DNA from: Streptomyces sp. SLBN-31
GTDB taxonomy: Bacteria > Actinomycetota > Actinomycetes > Streptomycetales > Streptomycetaceae
Assembly: GCF_006715395.1 (NCBI RefSeq)
Contig: NZ_VFNC01000001.1
Span: forward strand, 1,674,001-1,738,000
Direction: 5' to 3'
Length of the DNA stretch: 64,000 bases
Positions 33,740 to 41,570 of the stretch are shown here, piece by piece (within the stretch, counting starts at the first letter, position 1; each line of letters starts with the position of its first letter). The translations under genes and the position numbers were made by a program. The notes below the pieces were generated by a model. The model worked only from the letters and a program-made list of their open reading frames with translations, was not told the origin of the DNA and did not search any database.

Positions 33740-35851
33740 TCACTCCCGTGCCGCATGTCTCCCGCCGCTCCGGCGGTCGCCGTGCCCTCGCCGTCGGACC
33801 ACCGGTACCACGAGCCCGAAGAGCATGCCCAGTGCGAGTACGTACGGCCACGAGCCCAGGCCGCTGCTCGCCGTGTCGGCGGGGTGCGGACCGGCCGCCG
33901 CGGCCGTGCCGGACGGTCCGGAGTGCCCGGCCTTCGGCGTGGGAGATGGTTCGGCGGCCGTCAGGGTCACGTCGTTGCCGTCGCCGCCCCGGTAGCTGAT
34001 CCGGTAGGTGGTGCCGGCGAGCTTCAGCCGGGCACCTTCCCCCAGGCCGGTGAACGCGCCCTCGGTCCGCGCCCCGCCGCCGTGGTCGAGGACGGTGATC
34101 ACGCGCGCCGATCCTGCCGCCGCGGCCGAGAAGTCGAGGGCGCCCGCCAGCCGGACGGCACCGGACACCCTCAACGGCCGCTTTCCCAGCACAAGTTCGC
34201 CCTTATGGCGCTGCGTGAAGGTACCGGCGATCCTCAGCCCGCCAGCGACCACCCCGTCATTGGTCACCGCGCCCCGCACGGTGCCCTCACCGCTCAGCGA
34301 GGTCGCCACCCGCAGCCCCGCCCGCCCCGCGTCCAGCCGCGCCGACGCCGAGGTGAGCCGAATCGCCTTGCTGTGCAGCAGGGTCGCCCCACCGCGCAGC
34401 GCCAGCGTGCCCTTGCTGATGGTCGTGTCACCGGTGTACGTCACCTCGCCGCCGGTCAGCGTGGTCGTCGCCGCGCCCGACTGCACCAGGGAACCCGACC
34501 CGCCGATCCGCGACAGGGACACGGGAGTCGACGCGTTCCGCACGACGAGCGTGCCGTCGTCCACCACCCGGCGGCGGTCCGTGCCCGTCAGCAGGGAGCC
34601 GTCACGGCTGCCGTCGGCCCCCAGTCCGAGCCGCAGCACCGCGCCCTTCTCCACGGTCGTGGAGCCGTCGTAGTACTGCTTGGCCGCGAAGGTCACGTCG
34701 TTCCCGGGGGTTCCCGCGATGACGACGTCCCCGGCGCCGGGCGTGGCGAGCGTGTCGTGGTACCGGCCGCCGCCGATCGGAGCGCCCAGGGTGACCGGCC
34801 CGTCGTAGTCGAAGGTCAGCTTCGAGCGGCGGCCGCTTGCCTCGTGCAGGTTGATGTAGACGGTGTCCTTGGTGCCCGGCATGAAGATCCGGTGGGTCGT
34901 GCCGTCGCCCCACCGCACGTCCGCGCCTTCGATGTTGGTGCCCCGCTTGTTCAACTGGTGGGCGATGGGGCGCCAGTTGAGGCCCGGGTCGCTCAAGGAC
35001 GGAGCGGTGTCACCGCCCCGGTCGCTGTAGCTGTACTGGCCGGTGAGCACGACCTTGCTGCCTGGGCGGGTGTGGACGTTGACGTCGCTGCCGTACGCGC
35101 GCTCGTAGAAGTTCTGCCGAAGCGTGATCGTCCGGTACAGCGGGGTGTCGATGATCCAGGAGCCCTGGTTGAGGATCGCCCGGGCGCGGGGCAGTGCCAC
35201 CGGGAACTCGGGGCGCCCGGCGGCCGTGCCGGTGCCGTTGTCGATGACGCCGGAGAAGGGCTGGGTGCCGGCCAGGTCGAGGGTGCCCCACATGCTGCGC
35301 GGCTGGGTCACCAGGCCGGAACCGCTGATCGTGCCGATGTTGAAGGTGCGGGTCAGCGACAGGCGCAGGGTGCCGTCGACCCGGATGTTGAGCTGGTTCA
35401 GCCGGAAACCGGGGGTGGCGTACGGGAAGTGGCCGATCAGGCCGGTGCCGCCGCCGGTGCCGTACTGCAGGGTCGTCCCGCGCTCGACCGTGATCGCGGG
35501 CGGGTCGGGGTCGGCGACCGTGGTGTACGGGTGGTTGCCGCCCGGCGTCCGCACGGTCTGCCGCTGCCGGGAGCGCGGCAGTGTGAAGTCGCTGTCCCTG
35601 GTGAGGACCAGGGTGCCGCCGCCGCGCACGGTGAGGGTGCCCTCGCCGCGGAAGACGCCGTCGTACGTCGTCGTCCCGGAGGGCACGGTGACCACCGTGT
35701 CGCCGGTGAGCGTCACGTCCCGGTCGGCGAGGACGTCGGCGGTCGCGTCACGGACGCCGGCCGCCGCGGCCGGGCCGCCGGTGGCGAGCAGGGCGGCCAC
35801 CGCCGCGAGGGCGCCCGCGGCGGCTGATGTCTTGTGGATATGGCTGCGCAC
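33740..35851 (-). CDS. large surface protein with autotransporter-associated beta-strand repeats
   Basis: About 703 residues: Sec-type signal peptide (ALAAVAALLATGGPAAAA), then a long region of short beta-strand repeats such as GTLTVRGGGTLVL, GDTTISKGTLALRGG and GEGTVRGAVTNDGVVAGG, which match the autotransporter-associated (PATR) repeat type and predict a right-handed beta-helix. A Pro/Ser/Gly spacer, one transmembrane helix (WPYVLALGMLFGLVVPVV) and a basic tail follow, so it should be anchored in the Gram-positive membrane and project outward. It lacks a beta-barrel translocator. The start is uncertain: GTG at 35851 keeps a normal signal peptide; another GTG lies at 35902. It may bind or act on plant polymers. 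Confidence 0.75.
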   Translation of the reverse strand: MRSHIHKTSAAAGALAAVAALLATGGPAAAAGVRDATADVLADRDVTLTGDTVVTVPSGTTTYDGVFRGEGTLTVRGGGTLVLTRDSDFTLPRSRQRQTVRTPGGNHPYTTVADPDPPAITVERGTTLQYGTGGGTGLIGHFPYATPGFRLNQLNIRVDGTLRLSLTRTFNIGTISGSGLVTQPRSMWGTLDLAGTQPFSGVIDNGTGTAAGRPEFPVALPRARAILNQGSWIIDTPLYRTITLRQNFYERAYGSDVNVHTRPGSKVVLTGQYSYSDRGGDTAPSLSDPGLNWRPIAHQLNKRGTNIEGADVRWGDGTTHRIFMPGTKDTVYINLHEASGRRSKLTFDYDGPVTLGAPIGGGRYHDTLATPGAGDVVIAGTPGNDVTFAAKQYYDGSTTVEKGAVLRLGLGADGSRDGSLLTGTDRRRVVDDGTLVVRNASTPVSLSRIGGSGSLVQSGAATTTLTGGEVTYTGDTTISKGTLALRGGATLLHSKAIRLTSASARLDAGRAGLRVATSLSGEGTVRGAVTNDGVVAGGLRIAGTFTQRHKGELVLGKRPLRVSGAVRLAGALDFSAAAAGSARVITVLDHGGGARTEGAFTGLGEGARLKLAGTTYRISYRGGDGNDVTLTAAEPSPTPKAGHSGPSGTAAAAGPHPADTASSGLGSWPYVLALGMLFGLVVPVVRRRGHGDRRSGGRHAARE

Positions 35852-35913
35852 GCGGGTGGAGACGTCCCGGGGGCGCCGTCGATAACAGAAAACCGGCGCC
35901 ACGACAGAAACCG

Positions 35914-35926
35914 GGAAAGCGCTTCC
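35914..35926. promoter_or_regulatory. LacI-type operator between divergent surface-protein and GH43 genes
   Basis: GGAAAGCGCTTCC contains the AAGCGCTT core within longer near-symmetric flanks. It lies between the divergent genes, upstream of the GH43 promoter and 63 bp from the surface-protein start, and so could control both. Confidence 0.7.
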
Positions 35927-35946
35927 TGCAACTCACGTCAGACCCG

Positions 35947-35975
35947 TTGACCTCCAGGTTCCACACCCTTACCTT
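35947..35975 (+). promoter_or_regulatory. vegetative-type promoter of the GH43 genes
   Basis: TTGACC (35947-35952), 17-base spacer, TACCTT (35970-35975): a good match to the main Streptomyces sigma factor consensus. Transcription would start near 35982, giving a leader of about 58 bases before the GH43 ATG. Confidence 0.6.
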
Positions 35976-36039
35976 TTCGGCGTTCGTAATGACAGATGCC
36001 GTTTGGTATCTCGAACATTCCCCCCGAGAGGCAAGCCGT

Positions 36040-37125
36040 ATGAGCCGCGATGACGACCTGCCCGCAAGTACCCCGCCCCCCACACGCCGCCTGATGCTGA
36101 AGGGAGCCGCGCTGGCCGCGGGCGCCCTGGCGGCGACCCCCGGTACGGCCGGCGCCGCGCCGAGAACGAAGACCGCCCCGCTCGTGAACCCGCTCGTCCG
36201 GCAGCGCGCCGACCCCTTCATCCACCGTCACGCCGACGGCTTCTACTACTTCACCGCCACCGTCCCCGAGTACGACCGCATCGTCCTGCGCCGCTCCCGC
36301 ACCCTGAACGGCCTCGCCACCGCCGCGGAGTCGGTCGTCTGGCACAAGCACGCCACCGGGGTCATGGGCGCGCACATCTGGGCGCCGGAGATCCACCGCG
36401 TCGGCGGCAAGTGGTACGTCTACTTCGCCTCCGCCCCCGCGGAGAGCGTCTGGGACATCCGCATCTGGGTCCTGGAGAACGCCAACCCCGACCCGTTCAA
36501 GGGGACCTGGGTGGAGAAGGGCCAGGTGAGGACCGCCTGGGAGACCTTCTCCCTGGACGCCACCACCTTCAGTCACCGCGGCACCCGCTACCTCGTATGG
36601 GCCCAGCACGAGCCCGGCATGGACAACAACACGGCCCTGTGGCTGTCGAGGATGGCGAACCCGTGGACCCTGACGGGACCTCAGGTCCGCCTGTCGACGC
36701 CGGAGTTCGACTGGGAGTGCGTCGGCTACAAGGTCAACGAGGGCCCCGCCGTCCTCGCCCGCAACGGCCGCCTGTTCCTGTCCTACTCGGCGTCCGCCAC
36801 CGACCACCACTACTGCATGGGCCTGCTCACGGTCGACGCGGACGCCGACCTGATGGACCCCGGCAACTGGTCCAAGTCCCCGACCCCCGTCTTCACCAGC
36901 AACGACACCACCCAGCAGTACGGCCCCGGCCACAACTGCTTCACGGTCGCCGAGGACGGCCGCAGCGACGTCCTCGTCTACCACGCCCGCCAGTACAAGG
37001 AGATCACCGGCGATCCCCTGAACGACCCCAACCGCCACACCCGGGTCCAGAAGCTCGGCTGGAATCCGGACGGCACCCCCGACTTCGGCATCCCCGTGGC
37101 CGACACGGCCGCCGACCGCAGCTGA
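36040..37125 (+). CDS. secreted GH43 glycoside hydrolase (arabinan/xylan-type side-chain enzyme)
   Basis: A 361-residue five-bladed beta-propeller enzyme of family GH43. It has a Tat signal peptide (RRLMLKGAALAAGALA) with cleavage after about residue 39. The family triad is visible: Asp58 in RADPF (base), Asp173 in SLDATTF (pKa modulator) and Glu234 in NEGPAVL (acid); WAPEIH (114-119) is the standard blade-2 motif. Most relatives are alpha-L-arabinofuranosidases or arabinanases, which fits pectin side chains; a beta-xylosidase cannot be excluded. ATG follows GAGAGG. The next gene starts 15 bp downstream, probably in the same mRNA. Confidence 0.9.
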   Translation: MSRDDDLPASTPPPTRRLMLKGAALAAGALAATPGTAGAAPRTKTAPLVNPLVRQRADPFIHRHADGFYYFTATVPEYDRIVLRRSRTLNGLATAAESVVWHKHATGVMGAHIWAPEIHRVGGKWYVYFASAPAESVWDIRIWVLENANPDPFKGTWVEKGQVRTAWETFSLDATTFSHRGTRYLVWAQHEPGMDNNTALWLSRMANPWTLTGPQVRLSTPEFDWECVGYKVNEGPAVLARNGRLFLSYSASATDHHYCMGLLTVDADADLMDPGNWSKSPTPVFTSNDTTQQYGPGHNCFTVAEDGRSDVLVYHARQYKEITGDPLNDPNRHTRVQKLGWNPDGTPDFGIPVADTAADRS

Positions 37126-37139
37126 GGAGAGTGTGTGAG

Positions 37140-38549
37140 ATGAGACGTGTCCACGCGGTACTGCTCGCCCTCTGCCTGGGCCTGTTCGGCGCCCTCGCGA
37201 CCGCGGGCCCGGCCCAGGCGGCCACCCAGACGATCACCAACGGCACGCAGTTCACCGACACTTCGGGCAACCCCGTGCACGCCCACGGCGGCGGGGTCAT
37301 CAAGGTCGGCTCGTACTACTACTGGTTCGGGGAGGACCGCAACTCCGACAACACCTTCCGGTACGTGGACGCCTACCGCTCCACCGACCTGAAGAACTGG
37401 GAGTTCAGGAACCACGTCCTGACCCAGTCCTCCGCCTCCGAGCTGGCCACCGCCTACATCGAGCGCCCGAAAGTCATCTACAACGCTTCCACCGGCAAGT
37501 TCGTGATGTGGATGCACAAGGAGAACGGCGTCGACTACAGCCAGGCCCGCGCGGCCGTCGCCGTCTCCGACACCGTCGACGGCGACTACACCTACCAGGG
37601 CAGCTTCCAGCCGCTCGGGCAGTACATGTCCCGGGACATCACCACCTTCGTCGACACCGACGGCACCGCGTACATGGTCTCGGCGGCCAACGAGAACTAC
37701 GACCTGCACATCTACCGCCTCACCGCCGACTACACGGCCATCGCCGGCCTGGTCGCCAACCCCTGGCCGGGCGGCCACCGCGAGGCTCCGGCGCTGTTCA
37801 AGCGGGGTGGCGTCTACTTCATGCTCACATCCGGAGCCACGGGCTGGAGCGCAAACCAGCAGCAGTACGCCACCGCGACCTCCCTCTCGGGCCCGTGGAC
37901 GTCATGGACGAACGTCGGCGACTCGACGGCCTACAACTCCCAGACCGCCTACGTGCTGACGGTCACCGGCACCTCGGGCACCTCCTACCTCTACATGGGC
38001 GACCGCTGGGGCAACTCCTTCGGCGGCACGGTCAACGACTCGCGCTACGTCTGGCTGCCGCTGACCTTCCCCGGCTCGACCTCCATGTCCATGTCCTGGT
38101 ACCCGGAGGTCACGGTCGACACCACCGCGGGCACGGTCGCCGGGACCGGTGCCACGTACAACACGCTCGTCGCCCGCAACAGCGGCAAGTGCGCGGACGT
38201 GCCGAACCAGTCCCTGTGGCAGGGCGTCGCCGTCAGTCAGTACACCTGCAACAGCGGCACCAATCAGAAGTGGTGGTTCAAGGACCTCGGAACCGGTTAT
38301 TACGAGCTGATGGGCCGAGGCAGCTCCCTGTGCCTGCAGGAGAACGCCTCCAGTGTCACCCAGGAGAACTGCACCGGCGCCACCGCCCAGCAGTGGTCGG
38401 TGGTCACCTCCGGCTCCTACGTGAACATCAAGGCCCGCGCCACCGGCGAGTGCCTGGACGTGTCCGGCGCGTCCACCGCCAACTCCGCCGCGGTCATCAC
38501 CTACACCTGCAACGGAGCCACCAACCAGCAGTGGACGCGCGGCACCTGA
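37140..38549 (+). CDS. secreted GH43 enzyme with ricin-type CBM13, exo-beta-1,3-galactanase type
   Basis: A 469-residue secreted protein: Sec signal peptide (cleavage after AGPAQA, about residue 27), a GH43 catalytic domain (about 30-330) and a C-terminal beta-trefoil CBM13 (about 335-469) with three QxW-type repeats. HAHGGGVIKVGSYYYWFGED, IERPKVIYN and SRDITTFVDTDGTAYMV match the GH43_24 exo-beta-1,3-galactanases, which have the same GH43+CBM13 layout in S. avermitilis and act on arabinogalactan. It follows the other GH43 gene by 15 bp with GAGGAGAG as ribosome site. It converges on the lyase gene. Confidence 0.88.
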   Translation: MRRVHAVLLALCLGLFGALATAGPAQAATQTITNGTQFTDTSGNPVHAHGGGVIKVGSYYYWFGEDRNSDNTFRYVDAYRSTDLKNWEFRNHVLTQSSASELATAYIERPKVIYNASTGKFVMWMHKENGVDYSQARAAVAVSDTVDGDYTYQGSFQPLGQYMSRDITTFVDTDGTAYMVSAANENYDLHIYRLTADYTAIAGLVANPWPGGHREAPALFKRGGVYFMLTSGATGWSANQQQYATATSLSGPWTSWTNVGDSTAYNSQTAYVLTVTGTSGTSYLYMGDRWGNSFGGTVNDSRYVWLPLTFPGSTSMSMSWYPEVTVDTTAGTVAGTGATYNTLVARNSGKCADVPNQSLWQGVAVSQYTCNSGTNQKWWFKDLGTGYYELMGRGSSLCLQENASSVTQENCTGATAQQWSVVTSGSYVNIKARATGECLDVSGASTANSAAVITYTCNGATNQQWTRGT

Positions 38550-38561
38550 TGTTCCGTCGGG

Positions 38562-40238
38562 TCAGGCCAGCAGGTCGATCGCGTCGATCGACGTGCCGGC
38601 GCTGAGGAAGGACGTCGTCCCCGAACCGCTCACCACGTTGATCTTCAGCACGTTGTACTGGCCGGTGTCCGTGAGCCAGGCACTCGCCGGAACGCTGTAG
38701 GTGAACGTGTGGTTGTTGCCCCGGTAGGAGCCCACGGTCAGCGACCGGGTGCTCGGCTGGGAGGGCGGTGAGGGGATCGACGACGTCCAGTCGTTGACCG
38801 AGATCTGCGGCCGTCCGTTGGCGTAGGCCGTCGTCACGCCGATCCGCAGGGTGTGCGCGGCGGCGGCCTGGGCGGCCGTCAGCCTGAAGTAGACGATGAT
38901 GCCGCTGTTGACGTCCTTCCAGAGGTAGCAGGGGAAGGCGGAGGTCTCGGTGCCGCTGCCGACGACGACGTTCCCGGTCCAGGACGCGGCCCGGACGTCG
39001 GACGGGTGGGCGTACGTCATCAGGTCCGCGTTCTTGAAGCCGCTCGGCGTGCCGTTCCACTCGCCGATGCGCCAGATCGCGCTCGCGTTGCCCGGGTCGT
39101 TGGAGGCCGGGATCGCGATGGTGTTCAGGGTGGTCGTGCCACCGGCCGCGACCGTCACCGAAGCGGTGTGGACGGCCAGTTCGCCCTTGAAGACGGTCAG
39201 CGTGTACGTCCCCGGCAGGACGCCCGCGATGGAGAAGTAACCGTCCGACGACCTGGCCGAACCCCAGTACTGCGCAGTTGAGTTGGCCAGCCCCACGGTG
39301 TACGGGAACGCCGTGTTGCGGCCGGTGATGCCGACCCCGGCCACCTTGCCGCGCCCGCTCGCGGCCACGTACCCGGAGATGCCGAGCGCATCAGCCCAGG
39401 AGGTGGTGAGGTTGGCGTGGTGGAGCGAGGACGACGGCGCGCCGCCGTCGGTGAAGGCGATGACGTACGGGCCCTGGAGGCCGAAGCGCTGCGACTCCGT
39501 CTGGTTCTCGCCGTAGTAGAGGATCTCGTACAGGCCGCCACCGTCGGCGCTCTGGTGGCGCAGCAGCGAGCGGTAGAAGGGGCCGCCGGAGGCCTTCTCG
39601 TGGTTGGAGCGGACGACGTACAGGCCGACGCTTCCCGTGCTCCAGCCGATGTAGTCGTAGTCGATGACCCTGAGCTTGGAGTAGTGCTTGGAGCGGGTCT
39701 GTCCGTCGGACTTGGCGAAGACGTCCGAGGCCTCGATGGTGCTGGTCGTGTACGTGTAGGAGTCGGGCTCGTCGTTGAGGAACAGGCCCGCTTTGACGCG
39801 CACGATGTAGCGGGTCGCGGAGACCGAGTCGTCGGCCTTGTTGGTCCACAGGTAGACGTTGTTCTCGCCGCTGCGGGCCGCGTAGTAGTGCTTGAGCGTG
39901 CCGTATGCGACGGAGATCAGGATCGTGGAGCCGGACTGCTTGACGCTCACGGCGGAGGTGCCCAGGCCGGATTCGACGTGGGAGTTCTTGCCGCCGTAGC
40001 CCTGGTACTCCGTGCCCTTGTAGACCAGGGAGGTCAGGTCGCCGTTGGTCTTGCTGACCTTGAAGACGAGGCTCGCGCCGGTGTCGACGACGTAGTGGGA
40101 GCCGTCGTCGCTCCAGCCGAAGCCCGCGGCGGACGCGGACGGGGCGAGGGGTCCGGCGAGCGCCGCGGTGCCGACGGCGGCCGCGGAGCCGAGGACGAAG
40201 GTGCGGCGGCCGACCGGTCTGTTCGCGGTGTCGGACAT
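38562..40238 (-). CDS. rhamnogalacturonan lyase (PL4 family)
   Basis: A 558-residue secreted polysaccharide lyase that cleaves the rhamnogalacturonan I backbone by beta-elimination. It has a Tat signal (GRRTFVLGSAAAVG) with cleavage near residue 37. The three-domain layout of rhamnogalacturonate lyase B is visible: N-terminal beta-sandwich (FKVSKTNGDLTSLVYKGTEYQGYG through PFYRSLLRHQ), a small fibronectin-like middle domain (FSIAGVLPGTYTLTVFKGEL) and a C-terminal carbohydrate-binding-like domain (IWRIGEWNGTPSGFKNADLM). AAGGAGG precedes the ATG. It is divergent from the acetylesterase, with LacI-type sites between. Confidence 0.92.
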   Translation of the reverse strand: MSDTANRPVGRRTFVLGSAAAVGTAALAGPLAPSASAAGFGWSDDGSHYVVDTGASLVFKVSKTNGDLTSLVYKGTEYQGYGGKNSHVESGLGTSAVSVKQSGSTILISVAYGTLKHYYAARSGENNVYLWTNKADDSVSATRYIVRVKAGLFLNDEPDSYTYTTSTIEASDVFAKSDGQTRSKHYSKLRVIDYDYIGWSTGSVGLYVVRSNHEKASGGPFYRSLLRHQSADGGGLYEILYYGENQTESQRFGLQGPYVIAFTDGGAPSSSLHHANLTTSWADALGISGYVAASGRGKVAGVGITGRNTAFPYTVGLANSTAQYWGSARSSDGYFSIAGVLPGTYTLTVFKGELAVHTASVTVAAGGTTTLNTIAIPASNDPGNASAIWRIGEWNGTPSGFKNADLMTYAHPSDVRAASWTGNVVVGSGTETSAFPCYLWKDVNSGIIVYFRLTAAQAAAAHTLRIGVTTAYANGRPQISVNDWTSSIPSPPSQPSTRSLTVGSYRGNNHTFTYSVPASAWLTDTGQYNVLKINVVSGSGTTSFLSAGTSIDAIDLLA

Positions 40239-40309
40239 GGGGGTGCCTCCTTCGGAGGGCGTGTGGGGGTTGCGGATGAGTGTGAGGGTGACAGTTGAAT
40301 CGATTTTGC

Positions 40310-40377
40310 GAAAGGGCTTTCACTCAGTGGAGGTCGCCCATCTTGTGAAAATGCCCGAAGGGCTAGAAAGCGCTTGC
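40310..40377. promoter_or_regulatory. two LacI-type operators between divergent pectin genes
   Basis: GAAAGGGCTTTC (40310-40321) and GAAAGCGCTTGC (40366-40377) lie between the rhamnogalacturonan lyase and acetylesterase genes. The second overlaps the -35 region of a TACGGT box (40387-40392) for the acetylesterase, a repressor-like position; the first is 72 bp from the lyase start. Both resemble the sites at 30772 and 35917. Confidence 0.68.
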
Positions 40378-40442
40378 CAGAGGGGGTACGGTCCAGCCGC
40401 CAGCCCTGTCGCCCAGTGGCGTCCCGTCGGAGGGATTCGCGA

Positions 40443-41489
40443 ATGAGACGTTTCAGCCTCACCGTGTCCGCCGCGCTGATCCTGAGCGCCTGCCTGACCG
40501 CCCTACCCGCCCAGGCGCACGACGGCCCCGGTGCCCTCGGCATCGACGCCTGCACCGCCACCGCCTGCCACTTCGACGTCCCGCCCGGGACCTACGACGT
40601 ACGGGTCCTGCTCGGCGGCGACGCCGACTCCGGCACCGCCATCGCGGGCGAGACCCGGCGCTCCCTGCTCCCCGAGACGTCCGTCGCGGCCGGCGAGCGC
40701 GTCGCCCGCAGCTTCACCGTCGACGTCCGCACACCGGAGGGCGAGCCGACCGGCCCCGACGGAACCCCCGGCCTGGACCTGGCGGTCGGCGGATCGGCGC
40801 CCGCCCTCGCGGACGTCCGCGTCACCCCGGCCGCCCGGCACACCCGCCAGATCGTGCTGATCGGCGACTCCACGGTCTGCGACCAGCCCGCCGACCCCTA
40901 CTCCGGCTGGGGTCAGCAGCTCCCGCAGTTCCTGCGCAGGGGCGTGTCCGTCGCCAACTACGCCGACTCCGGCGAGAGTACGGTCACCTATCTGGGGAAC
41001 CCGCGGTTGTGGGGCACCGTCCAGCCGCTGATCCGCCCAGGAGACCTGGTGCTCATCCAGCTCGCGCACAACGACAAGACCACGGACGAGACCACCTACA
41101 GAGCCAACCTGGAAACGCTGGTGACCGGGGTGAGAGACAAGGGCGGACGGCCCGTCCTGGTGACGCCGATCGTGCGACGGTGGTTCAATGCCGACGGCAC
41201 CTTGAACAACAACACCGCACTGCTCGTCAATGGTCTCGGTGTGGACCATCCCGCTGTCATCCGGTCGGTCGCGGCGGCGGAGCACGTACCGCTCATCGAC
41301 CTGACGGCGAAGACGAAGGCACTGGTGGAATCCCTTGGCGTCGAAGGCTCCAAGGCGATCTACCTCTACAACGAGAAGAAGGACAACACCCACACCTCCG
41401 TGCACGGCGCCACCGTGTACGCGGGCCTTGTCCGCGACGAACTCCTCGCCCAGCACCTGGTGCCCGGGGGCACGGTGCGGGTGGGATGA
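40443..41489 (+). CDS. rhamnogalacturonan acetylesterase (SGNH/GDSL hydrolase)
   Basis: A 348-residue secreted SGNH esterase that removes acetyl groups from rhamnogalacturonan so the lyase can act. Signal peptide MRRFSLTVSAALILSACLTA. The blocks are GDST (nucleophile Ser143), a glycine in ADSGES (177), HND (Asn210) and the catalytic pair DNTH (Asp314, His317). An N-terminal beta-domain (about 28-130) precedes the hydrolase, as in the family. GGAGGG lies nine bases before the ATG. The following DUF2264 gene is 81 bp downstream. Confidence 0.92.
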   Translation: MRRFSLTVSAALILSACLTALPAQAHDGPGALGIDACTATACHFDVPPGTYDVRVLLGGDADSGTAIAGETRRSLLPETSVAAGERVARSFTVDVRTPEGEPTGPDGTPGLDLAVGGSAPALADVRVTPAARHTRQIVLIGDSTVCDQPADPYSGWGQQLPQFLRRGVSVANYADSGESTVTYLGNPRLWGTVQPLIRPGDLVLIQLAHNDKTTDETTYRANLETLVTGVRDKGGRPVLVTPIVRRWFNADGTLNNNTALLVNGLGVDHPAVIRSVAAAEHVPLIDLTAKTKALVESLGVEGSKAIYLYNEKKDNTHTSVHGATVYAGLVRDELLAQHLVPGGTVRVG

Positions 41490-41570
41490 GCCCCTGGGGC
41501 GTCTCGACCGGAACCGGGGCGCCCCAGGTCCCCCTTCTCCAGTGCCGCCGTGAGCCGTGAAAGAGAGCCG

